From contig JAPLTI010000227.1 in NCBI GenBank assembly GCA_026398285.1, positions 1-12,376 on the forward strand: 12,376 nt of DNA. The letters run 5' to 3'. The notes beneath the pieces are model-generated. The model was not told the origin of the DNA. It did no database searches and was given only the letters and a program-made list of their open reading frames with translations. The DNA is from Verrucomicrobiota bacterium (lineage in GTDB: Bacteria; Verrucomicrobiota; Verrucomicrobiia; Chthoniobacterales; Terrimicrobiaceae). Positions 1 through 5,365 of this stretch are shown piece after piece (position 1 is the first letter of the stretch; each line of letters starts with the position of its first letter). Made by a program: the position numbers and the translations under genes.

Positions 1-444
1 GAGACCAATCGCGGTGGGCAGGCCACCTACCACGGGCCTGGTCAGCTCACCGGCTATCCCATTCTCGATCTCAACACGCGCGGTCGCGACCTGCACCTCT
101 ATCTCCGTTTTCTCGAGGAGTATCTCATCCGCTTCTCCGCAGGCTTTGGCGTCACAGCCCAGCGCCGCGAGGGCCTCACCGGCGTGTGGGTCGGGGAACG
201 AAAACTCGCCTCCCTCGGCGTTGGAGTTCGCAAATGGATTTCCATGCACGGCTTCGCCATCAATATCCTCGCCACATCCACCATCGCCTTTTCAAGTATC
301 ACTCCTTGCGGCCTTACCGGTGTGGAAATGACCAGCCTCGAACGCGAGAGCGGTGCGCAGATTGACTTCGAAGCCGCTCTGCAAGCGGCTGCGCGGCTTT
401 TTGAGGAAATGCTTCCTCAACTTTCTGTGGAACATTCTACCTGA
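1..444 (+). CDS. lipB: Lipoyl(octanoyl) transferase LipB, 5'-truncated by window edge
   Basis: LipB moves the octanoyl group from octanoyl-ACP to the lipoyl domains of 2-oxoacid dehydrogenases and the glycine cleavage H protein in the cytoplasm, the first step of endogenous lipoate synthesis. The reading frame is open from base 1 and ends at TGA 442-444, leaving 147 residues. It begins inside the family signature RGGQATYHGPGQLTGYPI. The catalytic pair is visible: the lysine in GERKLASLGVGVRKW (about residue 68) and the cysteine in ITPCGLTG (about residue 103), with the conserved SMHGFAINI between them. Full-length family members have roughly 210-250 residues, so the N-terminal third and the start codon lie outside the window. 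It is convergent with the HNH gene downstream. The family call is secure. Confidence 0.96.
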   Translation, partial: ETNRGGQATYHGPGQLTGYPILDLNTRGRDLHLYLRFLEEYLIRFSAGFGVTAQRREGLTGVWVGERKLASLGVGVRKWISMHGFAINILATSTIAFSSITPCGLTGVEMTSLERESGAQIDFEAALQAAARLFEEMLPQLSVEHST

Positions 445-477
445 GTTTTTCGCAAATCTTCAGCCCCTATAAAAGTT

Positions 478-528
478 GCAGGCCGCCGCGACGAGTGTCA
501 CGACGGCCTGCTGTTCCCCCCAGAACAG
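478..528. terminator. Back-to-back hairpins between convergent lipB and HNH genes
   Basis: Two adjacent inverted repeats fill this stretch. The first (478-492 with 497-511) pairs 13 of 15 positions around a GAGT loop; read on the minus strand it is followed by AACTTTTA, a short T-rich tract suited to ending the HNH transcript. The second (511-516 CTGTTC with 523-528 GAACAG, 6-nt loop) is followed on the plus strand by TTT, suited to lipB. A bidirectional terminator is the natural reading between convergent genes. The T tracts are weak and the hairpin is about 107 nt past the HNH stop, so a repeated palindromic element is an alternative. Confidence 0.5.
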
Positions 529-617
529 TTTCAAACTCTCATGGTTCCTCACCGTCCACAAGAAGTTTTTTAAATTTTTTTCACACCTTTGAATCCGTCT
601 GAAAAAACTCGGCGCAA

Positions 618-1259
618 TCATCCATCGCCCAACTCCACATTCCAATAAGCGATGTCCAAGAAATGACGCCAACTCTCGTGCGGGTGACTCGATACTGAGA
701 TGTTCACGAACGGCCTCCAGCGTGGGCGCTTGGGCTTGCGGATGAGCGCCATGCCGACTTCGTGGGGGAGTCGGTTTCCCTTGCGTGAATTGCAAGGAAT
801 GCAGGAGCAAACGATGTTTTCCCAATTCGTCTGTCCACCTCGATCCCTTGGCATGATGTGATCCAGGTTCAGCATCTCGCGTGGGAAAACCTTGTTGCAA
901 TACTGGCAAGTGTTGTTGTCCCTCTCAAAAACATTCTGGCGCGTGAACTTCACCTCCTTCTTCGGTAGGCGCTCGAAGAGCAGCAGCACAATCACGCGCG
1001 GCACTCGAATGCGCATCGACACCGTTTTCGCCATATCCGGATCTGGATTGTTCTGCGAAAAATCCTGCCAACTCTTGAAATCATGGGTCAAAAAACCCTG
1101 ACCGCCCTCTGCGGAAACCACCTGCGCGTGCCCCTGATAAAGCAAAGTGAACGCGCGGCGGGCACTGCATGTATTCACTGCCTGCCAAAGGCGGTTGAGA
1201 ACCAAAACGGGTGTATCGAGAACCGATTGCATAAAGGTGTTGGAGTCGGCAACGGACAT
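618..1259 (-). CDS. HNH endonuclease (McrA/HNH_5-like), 213 aa
   Basis: This is a zinc-stabilised HNH nuclease-fold protein, probably acting on DNA; its substrate cannot be told from sequence. Numbering from the chosen start, the C-terminal half holds CQYC (C118, C121), LDHIMPRDRGG with D133-H134, N148 in NWENIV, and CIPCNSRKGNR with C153, C156 and N157. The two CxxC pairs form the usual zinc site, and the histidine and asparagines form the beta-beta-alpha-metal active site. The N-terminal part (VLVLNRLWQAVNTCSARRAFTLL) is typical of a widespread stand-alone bacterial HNH family. I chose ATG 1257-1259 because GAGGGG lies about 4 nt upstream. The frame is open farther, to TTG 1323-1325, but that TTG is part of a TTGACA promoter-like hexamer. 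No methyltransferase or toxin partner is adjacent, so restriction activity is not supported by context. Confidence 0.88.
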   Translation of the reverse strand: MSVADSNTFMQSVLDTPVLVLNRLWQAVNTCSARRAFTLLYQGHAQVVSAEGGQGFLTHDFKSWQDFSQNNPDPDMAKTVSMRIRVPRVIVLLLFERLPKKEVKFTRQNVFERDNNTCQYCNKVFPREMLNLDHIMPRDRGGQTNWENIVCSCIPCNSRKGNRLPHEVGMALIRKPKRPRWRPFVNISVSSHPHESWRHFLDIAYWNVELGDG

Positions 1260-1296
1260 CCATCCCCTCAGACGGAAATCCCCGCTGACTCGCGCA

Positions 1297-1325
1297 GAAT
1301 TAAGTTCCCATTCATAGATTGTCAA
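1297..1325 (-). promoter_or_regulatory. Possible promoter of the HNH gene
   Basis: On the minus strand a perfect -35 hexamer TTGACA (1320-1325) is followed after 17 nt by TAATTC (1297-1302), or after 16 nt by TTAATT, a weak -10. It lies about 40 nt upstream of the chosen ATG, which fits. The poor -10 match keeps confidence low. Confidence 0.3.
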
Positions 1326-1508
1326 ATGATTTCCTTGAAAACTTTCTCTAGGTCATTTTTCGTATCCCAATCGAAAAAATACGAATAAAATACTGCAAGC
1401 AAATGTATAAAGCCATAAATTCTATTTTCTCATTCTTCGCATACGCCTCTCTGCATAGCGCGTAGATCCTCCTAGACGGCGAATTCCTAGAATTAAAACG
1501 GTTTCTCG

Positions 1509-1620
1509 ACAGAATTAACAAAATTTACAGAATTGGGGTGGAACGAACCCGCACGATCCCAAAAACATTTTTTCCCTCTTACAAATCCCTTCTCCTAGAT
1601 TCTGTCAATTCTGTGAATTG
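1509..1620. repeat. Inverted repeat built from ACAGAATT/AATTCTGT units
   Basis: AATTTACAGAATTG at 1522-1535 and CAATTCTGTGAATT at 1606-1619 are inverted copies with 13 of 14 matches, about 70 nt apart. Each arm has a second partial unit beside it (ACAGAATTAAC from 1509; GATTCTGTCAATT from 1598). This unit style resembles short intergenic repeats I associate with Verrucomicrobiota and Planctomycetota genomes; that link is from memory and needs a genome-wide search. Confidence 0.55.
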
Positions 1621-1629
1621 ATTCGCCTT

Positions 1630-1651
1630 GCTCACCCTCCGGGCAAACTTC
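1630..1651 (+). repeat. CCCTCCGGGC repeat module, copy 1
   Basis: The module reads GCTCACCCTCCGGGC followed by AAACTTC. It is preceded by TTGATTCGC and directly follows the ACAGAATT-type repeat arm. A closely similar module in the same orientation occurs at 3341-3363 on the other side of the DUF4143 ATPase gene, preceded by TTGACTCGC. CCCTCCGGG can form a small hairpin. Confidence 0.5.
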
Positions 1652-1853
1652 TTTTGTCTTTCTCCGCTCCGCTCCGATTTTGTCCAAAATCTCCCCGCCC
1701 GCCTTTTCTCAAAAACTGCCCTCCTGCTGCTGGTGTCATCGTTCTGCTATCACTACCTTCTTTTCCAATAAAAACGCGTTTAAAGCCATTTTAGAGCCTT
1801 GTTTTTTACCTCGATTCTCAAAAAACCGCCCGCATGGAACATCTACTTCAGAC

Positions 1854-1877
1854 CAATTGTTCCACATGGAACAATTG
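1854..1877. promoter_or_regulatory. parS-like palindrome (one central mismatch), site 1
   Basis: Two perfect 11-bp arms, CAATTGTTCCA (1854-1864) and TGGAACAATTG (1867-1877), flank a 2-nt centre. The core 1858-1873 is TGTTCCACATGGAACA, one base from the symmetric parS-type sequence TGTTCCACGTGGAACA found at 3929-3944. A related half-site CGCATGGAACA lies at 1831-1841. ParB/Spo0J binds 16-bp palindromes of this form in many bacteria. The CACATG centre would weaken a parS assignment, and an operator for another dimeric regulator is possible. It lies just beyond the 3' end of the minus-strand ATPase gene. Confidence 0.45.
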
Positions 1878-1904
1878 CAATGAGTCTTCCAGACCCTAGG
1901 CTTG

Positions 1905-3089
1905 TCAAGTTTCAAGCGCCTTGAAAAGTTCAGGCACCTTTTCAAGGCCGGTTACATAGACCCTTTCCGCGAGCGGGTAGTTTGCAGAACCTGGGCAAAT
2001 GATGTCCAGACGATCCAACTTCAAGCACTCCAGAGCGAGTTTCTGCGATGGCTTGGCACGCGGGGCTTCCGTGAATTTCACCTCAAATCCATACCGACGC
2101 CCGTTTCGAATCAGGAGCAGATCAACTTCCCCTTGGTTGTGAACACCCCAGAAGTAAATTTCACCATCCGATGCCCCGCTGACTCGAATGACCTGCTCGA
2201 GCGCGAATCCCTCCCACGACGCGCCCAAGCGAGGGTGCGTCTCCAAAGCGGCCCGGTCGGGGATACCCATGAGTTGATGCAAAATTCCGGTGTCGCGGAA
2301 ATAGATCTTTGGAGACTTAACCTGTCGCTTGCCGATGTTTTCAAACCAAGGCTGCAGGGTTCGGATCATGAATGTCCCGGTGAGCAAATCGAGGTAACGC
2401 CTGGCTGTGGTATCTGCAATACCAAGACTTTTTCCAAGCTCCGAGGCATTGAAAATTTGCCCGTGGTAGTGCGCAAGCATGGTCCAAAATCGCCGCAATG
2501 TGGCTGCCGGAATCTGAATGCCAAGAGCAGGGATATCTCGTTCAAGAAATGTTTTCACATAGTTTCCCCTCCAGAGCCAACTGTCGGCTTCCGTTTCCGC
2601 GAGGAAAGAGAGCGGATACCCCCCTCGGACCCACAAGCGCTCAACTTCTCCAGTTTCGCGCATGCCGAATGGGGTCACCTCCACAAAGCCAATCCTGCCT
2701 GCGAGAGTCTCCGATCCCTGTCGGATCAAATCCCTCGACGCACTGCCTAGGATCAAAAACTTCGCAGGACAATCCTCACGATCAACCAACACGCGCAGCA
2801 CAGGGAACAAATCCGGTCGCAACTGAATCTCATCGATCACAACCAAACCGCGTAGAAAATCCAGCGCAAGCATGGGATTCGCCAACCTTTCCAAGTGGGC
2901 CGGATTCTCCAAATCGAAATAATTCAGCGCTGGATCAAAGCTCAAGCCCTCGCCTCGGCTGAATTCCCTCGCCAAAGTCGTCTTGCCAGACTGGCGCGGT
3001 CCCAAGAGAGCCACCACTTTTGAAACCCTTAAATTCTCCGCAATGCGCTCAAGTAAAAAAGGGCGTTTCATATGCCGAACATTTATCAT
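1905..3089 (-). CDS. AAA-type ATPase with C-terminal DUF4143 domain, 394 aa
   Basis: This belongs to a widespread family of stand-alone P-loop ATPases whose cellular role is not established. Walker A is GPRQSGKTT (residues 30-38), Walker B is LVVIDEIQ (82-89), and LILGSAS (112-118) matches a sensor-1 strand. A winged-helix-like segment (about 213-240, ELGKSLGIADTTARRYLDLL) precedes the DUF4143 region. That region carries a PD-(D/E)xK-like signature: E298, GEVDLLL (D323) and FEVKFTEA (E336, K338). The length is normal for the family and nothing is missing. The start is uncertain between ATG 3089 and ATG 3071 (MKRPFLLERI), since neither has a clear Shine-Dalgarno; family members often begin near the second. 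The gene is isolated in repeat-bearing, AT-rich flanks, consistent with a transferred orphan. A toxin-antitoxin or defence role is speculation. Confidence 0.92.
   Translation of the reverse strand: MINVRHMKRPFLLERIAENLRVSKVVALLGPRQSGKTTLAREFSRGEGLSFDPALNYFDLENPAHLERLANPMLALDFLRGLVVIDEIQLRPDLFPVLRVLVDREDCPAKFLILGSASRDLIRQGSETLAGRIGFVEVTPFGMRETGEVERLWVRGGYPLSFLAETEADSWLWRGNYVKTFLERDIPALGIQIPAATLRRFWTMLAHYHGQIFNASELGKSLGIADTTARRYLDLLTGTFMIRTLQPWFENIGKRQVKSPKIYFRDTGILHQLMGIPDRAALETHPRLGASWEGFALEQVIRVSGASDGEIYFWGVHNQGEVDLLLIRNGRRYGFEVKFTEAPRAKPSQKLALECLKLDRLDIICPGSANYPLAERVYVTGLEKVPELFKALET
1918..1948. repeat. Perfect 11-bp inverted repeat inside the ATPase 3' end
   Basis: GCCTTGAAAAG (1918-1928) and CTTTTCAAGGC (1938-1948) are exact reverse complements with a 9-nt spacer, inside the last 15 codons of the ATPase gene. 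On the minus strand no T tract follows, so it is not a standard intrinsic terminator. It may still stabilise or end the transcript. Confidence 0.6.
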
Positions 3090-3119
3090 GAAATTTCGGC
3101 TATGACAACCGAATTTTCA
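3089..3119. promoter_or_regulatory. Inverted repeat over the ATPase start region, possible operator
   Basis: TGAAATTTCGG (3089-3099) and CCGAATTTTCA (3109-3119) are inverted copies with 10 of 11 matches and a 9-nt loop; the left arm touches the upstream ATG of the ATPase gene. A third copy of the arm, TGAAAATTCG at 3161-3170, is an exact inverted match to 3110-3119. In the minus-strand transcript the pair would form a hairpin just ahead of the start codon. Operator or translational control is inferred only. Confidence 0.4.
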
Positions 3120-3200
3120 TTTTATGTCTTATTTATTTAGCCAATAGTAATTTACAATCGTGAAAATTCGAAGACTTGGATCGAAGCATATTCGAAAGAT

Positions 3201-3320
3201 TCACCACAAAAGACGCAGGTAACACAGAAAGAACACGTCGCAGCAGAGTAACAAGCGTCATATTTTTTCCAAAAATGCTACCGAACACCTGTTCTTCCCT
3301 CCGTGCTCTCCGTGTCCTTT
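3201..3320. repeat. Degenerate CACAGAG/CTCCGTG inverted repeat element
   Basis: The left arm (3201-3236) carries ACCACAAAAGACGC then AACACAGAAAGAACAC; the right arm (3291-3320) carries CTCCGTGCTCTCCGTGTCC. In opposite orientation these match the general pattern of CACAGAGG-type intergenic repeats common in environmental bacterial genomes. The arms are diverged and the match is by pattern, so no exact consensus is claimed. Confidence 0.4.
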
Positions 3321-3340
3321 GACTCGCTCGCCCCCGCTCA

Positions 3341-3363
3341 GCTCGCCCTCCGGGCCAACCTTC
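3341..3363 (+). repeat. CCCTCCGGGC repeat module, copy 2
   Basis: The module reads GCTCGCCCTCCGGGC followed by CAACCTTC, in the same orientation as the copy at 1630-1651. The preceding words also correspond (TTGACTCGC here, TTGATTCGC there). Within this copy GCTCGCCC occurs twice, at 3326-3333 and 3341-3348. Confidence 0.5.
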
Positions 3364-3422
3364 GGTTGCTCTATCTCAAAGGCCCCGCCCTTTCGATTGT
3401 GGTTAATTCTTCTGGATTCGGT

Positions 3423-3878
3423 CTACTTCGTGCCAGCAATCTGCCGCTTGGCTTCATAGAGCGCAATACCCACCGATGTCGCCAGATTCAGGCTCCGCGC
3501 GTCCGGTTGCATGGGAATCGTCAAACAGGCCTCCGCATTTTCCCGCAGCAGCGACTCGGGCAAACCTCGGGATTCCCTTCCGAAAACTAAAAAATCCCCA
3601 TCGTGGAAGGCTTCATCCCAATACACCTTCGATGCCTTTGTGGTGAAGTAGACGTAGCGCCCAGTCGGTTCGGAAACCTGGAGTTCGGCAAGGGATGCCC
3701 AGCGTTTCACATCGCAGAGATGCCAGTAATCCATCCCCGCACGGCGAAGCGCTTTTTCATCCAGCGAGAATCCCAGCGGTTCGACCAGATGCAGCCGCGC
3801 GCCTGCCGCGAGGCACAACCGCGCAATATTTCCCGTATTCGGTGGAATCTCCGGCTCGACAAGCACGACATGAAGCAT
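3423..3878 (-). CDS. trmL: tRNA (cytidine(34)-2'-O)-methyltransferase TrmL
   Basis: TrmL is a SPOUT-class enzyme that uses SAM to methylate the ribose 2'-OH of wobble nucleotide 34 in tRNA-Leu isoacceptors. The 151 residues are the normal length for this minimal, single-domain SpoU family member. Motif 1 is EIPPNTGNIARLC (residues 10-22), motif 2 is VFGRESRGLP (98-107), and motif 3 is RSLNLATSVGIALYEA (128-143). Together the last two form the trefoil-knot SAM site. The start MLHVVLVEPEIPPNTGN aligns with typical family N-termini, so ATG 3876-3878 is well supported despite a poor Shine-Dalgarno. The gene is divergent from the ATP-grasp gene, and the parS-like palindrome lies about 50 nt upstream of its start. 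Confidence 0.95.
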   Translation of the reverse strand: MLHVVLVEPEIPPNTGNIARLCLAAGARLHLVEPLGFSLDEKALRRAGMDYWHLCDVKRWASLAELQVSEPTGRYVYFTTKASKVYWDEAFHDGDFLVFGRESRGLPESLLRENAEACLTIPMQPDARSLNLATSVGIALYEAKRQIAGTK

Positions 3879-3928
3879 GGGCTCACTCTAAGCAACCTCG
3901 CTGTCAGCCGCAATGCCATTCCGCGCAT

Positions 3929-3944
3929 TGTTCCACGTGGAACA
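3929..3944. promoter_or_regulatory. Perfect 16-bp parS-like palindrome, site 2
   Basis: TGTTCCACGTGGAACA is a perfect palindrome and matches the widely conserved bacterial parS form TGTTnCACGTGnAACA, the site where ParB/Spo0J nucleates to organise and segregate the origin region. It sits in the intergenic space between divergent trmL and the ATP-grasp gene. Including two flanking bases on the left, it shares 18 of 19 bases with site 1 near 1858. No parA or parB gene lies in the window, so function is inferred from the site alone. A local operator bound by another dimeric regulator is the main alternative. Confidence 0.65.
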
Positions 3945-3960
3945 TGAGCGGCGGTGGCGG

Positions 3961-3977
3961 GCCGAGGAGACCTCGGC
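3961..3977 (+). promoter_or_regulatory. Short hairpin holding a GAGGAGA ribosome-site-like sequence
   Basis: GCCGAGG, AGA and CCTCGGC form a perfect 7-bp stem with a 3-nt loop. The purine run GAGGAGA, the best Shine-Dalgarno-like sequence ahead of the ATP-grasp gene, lies in the stem and loop. It precedes the in-frame ATG at 3987 by about 15 nt, a long spacing. It could mask a ribosome site, or be incidental if translation begins at 4029 or 4038. Confidence 0.35.
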
Positions 3978-4028
3978 ATTTACAGCATGAATTTCCTCGA
4001 TCCGTATACCTCGACACATTACAGCAAG

Positions 4029-5162
4029 ATGAGTTGCATGAAAAAGCGCGTATTGCTTGTCCCTGATGAAGGTCTCTACTTAGCCTTTCGTCTGCCCCCC
4101 ATTCTGCGAGAGGCAGGCTACGGGGTCGATGCGCTTTGCGTGGCGGGTGATAGCATCCGACACAGCCGTTATCTCGAAGATGTGATAATGGTCGAGTCGA
4201 TAGAGGAGCAAATTCGCTATCTGCATCGGCACATGGGAAAGGAGGGCACTTGGGACAAACTCATCATTGCCAAGGAGCCTGTGGTCCGTCATCTCGCGCA
4301 GCACCCAGAACACGAGTGGATTCTCAATTGGCAACCCGGCCTCGCCGACCCACTCGTCCGGGATCTGTTTCAGGATAAGGGCGGCATCATCCAGGCTGCG
4401 CAAGCGTGGGGTTTTCCGATTCCAGAGAGCCGTGTTTGCCAAACGGTGGATGACCTGAAGATATTCGCCTCGGCCGTCAACGGGACAGTTATTTTAAAGC
4501 CGATGAATGGCAGTGGAGGGGAGGATGTATCCCTTATGCCAATGCGTGCGAAACCTACCACCAGCCTGATCTTCCCACTACTCGCCCAACGGTTCATTGA
4601 AGGCGAAATGGGCGTCGTCGAGATGTTTTGTTCTAAGGGCGTTGTGAGAGGCTGGCTGGCGTCCAAAATGCTCGTTAAACTCGGCCAAGGATTTGGCGCG
4701 TCGATAGCCCGCCTCTTCCGTCATGAAGCAGATCTCGCGCCGATCGTGGAGTGCCTCGCCCAGAAAACACGCTTTGAAGGATTTTGCGGATTCGATTGGA
4801 TACGCGAAAAAAGCAGCGGCAAGCCGTATGTGGTGGAGTTCCATCCGCGAGCAACCTCCGGTTTGCGTTTCGGAAAAGCCTGTGGGGTTTCATTTTCCCA
4901 GATCGCTGCCGAGTGGAAGGACAGCGCGACCGCCACTTCCCCCGAAACTCAACGGCCAGGCTGCGATATCGAAGCCCATTACTTCTCGGCGGATTTCCTG
5001 CGCTGTCTCAGACAACGCGACTGGAAAGGCCTGCGCCAGTGGCTTCCACGCCGCAACCGATACTACGACATCTACTGGGACGACCCCGCACTCCTGCTAA
5101 CCCAAAGCTGCCAAATGCTGGAGCGCAGCGTTAAGTTGCTTTGCAAAAATATTTTGCAATAA
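4029..5162 (+). CDS. ATP-grasp domain protein, substrate unknown, 377 aa
   Basis: ATP-grasp enzymes join a carboxylate to an amine or thiol through an acyl-phosphate. From the chosen start, an N-terminal Rossmann-like segment (KKRVLLVPDEGLYLAFRLPPIL) is followed by the ATP-binding strand and glycine loop VILKPMNGSGGED (lysine near 157). The metal-binding end is FCGFDWIRE (D256) and PYVVEFHPRATSG (E270, with H272 where many relatives have N). Family identity is clear; substrate is not, and no peptide or cofactor gene lies beside it. The start is uncertain: the frame is open from GTG 3954, with ATGs at 3987, 4029 and 4038. I favour 4029 or 4038 because the conserved fold begins at MKKRVLL. An exact 8-bp inverted repeat spans the last codons. 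Divergent from trmL. Confidence 0.85.
   Translation: MSCMKKRVLLVPDEGLYLAFRLPPILREAGYGVDALCVAGDSIRHSRYLEDVIMVESIEEQIRYLHRHMGKEGTWDKLIIAKEPVVRHLAQHPEHEWILNWQPGLADPLVRDLFQDKGGIIQAAQAWGFPIPESRVCQTVDDLKIFASAVNGTVILKPMNGSGGEDVSLMPMRAKPTTSLIFPLLAQRFIEGEMGVVEMFCSKGVVRGWLASKMLVKLGQGFGASIARLFRHEADLAPIVECLAQKTRFEGFCGFDWIREKSSGKPYVVEFHPRATSGLRFGKACGVSFSQIAAEWKDSATATSPETQRPGCDIEAHYFSADFLRCLRQRDWKGLRQWLPRRNRYYDIYWDDPALLLTQSCQMLERSVKLLCKNILQ
5141..5159. repeat. 8-bp inverted repeat at the 3' end of the ATP-grasp gene
   Basis: TTGCAAAA (5141-5148) and TTTTGCAA (5152-5159) are exact reverse complements around ATA, directly before the TAA stop. The stem is AT-rich and only a loose T-containing stretch (AATAATTTAG) follows, so a terminator role is possible but weak. 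Confidence 0.4.
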
Positions 5163-5365
5163 TTTAGAGGTATTTTCAGGAAGTAGGCAAACGGCTTGCG
5201 GAGGAACGAAGCCCTGTGAATTCCGAGCCAAGCAATCTTGGGACAAGGCAGAGGTTCTCACTCCCAAGGTTTGAAGCATCACCTTCGAACATGGCACAAA
5301 TCTTCGCGCGAGGAGGTTAGTTCCGGGATTTACATACGCCTTTGCCCCGTGCTAATTCTTCGCGC

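Larger units (their letters stand above)
1326..1904. other. AT-rich intergenic stretch with repeat fragments and no convincing gene
   Basis: Between the HNH gene and the 3' end of the ATPase gene I find no ORF with recognisable protein content; the few short open frames look like noise. The left part (about 1330-1500) is AT-rich. The middle (1509-1620) carries the ACAGAATT/AATTCTGT inverted repeat. Positions 1630-1651 carry a CCCTCCGGGC module shared with 3341-3363, and 1661-1678 is a short run of CTCCG units. The right end (1831-1877) holds a parS-like palindrome and a half-site. This composition fits decayed or repeat-derived DNA. Confidence 0.6.
3120..3422. other. Intergenic stretch between ATPase and trmL; repeat-derived, no gene
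   Basis: The ATPase-proximal part (3120-3160) is very AT-rich and could hold its promoter, though no hexamer pair stands out. It is followed by TTCGAA-type words (about 3168-3196), then degenerate CACAGA-type and CTCCGTG-type repeat arms (3201-3236 and 3291-3320), then a CCCTCCGGGC module (3341-3363). A weak hairpin AAAGG/CCTTT (3378-3382 with 3389-3393) follows on the trmL 3' side. I see no protein-coding signal. Confidence 0.55.

Noticed and set aside
460..909. Minus-strand open frame overlapping the HNH gene and running through the hairpins
   Set aside because: It shares its 5' half with the HNH coding sequence in another frame and has no domain. The HNH zinc and active-site residues settle the coding frame.
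1902..2750. Plus-strand open frame of 282 codons opposite the ATPase
   Set aside because: The minus strand encodes Walker A and B and DUF4143 motifs. The plus frame has no recognisable content.
618..3422. HNH gene, ATPase gene and repeats considered together as one defence or mobile system
   Set aside because: There is no recombinase, methyltransferase, phage gene or shared operon structure. The two genes are separated by 645 bp of repeat-bearing DNA, so I keep them as separate orphans.
5237..5268. 7-bp inverted repeat CTTGGGA/TCCCAAG in the gap before the mutase, considered as a terminator
   Set aside because: The loop is 18 nt and no T tract follows. Repeats this short are expected by chance.
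5166..5320. Small open frame (plus strand) between the ATP-grasp gene and the mutase, ending in IFARGG and a stop
   Set aside because: It has no ATG or plausible ribosome site near its beginning, only an internal GTG at 5216, and no recognisable family. Its length is unremarkable for chance.
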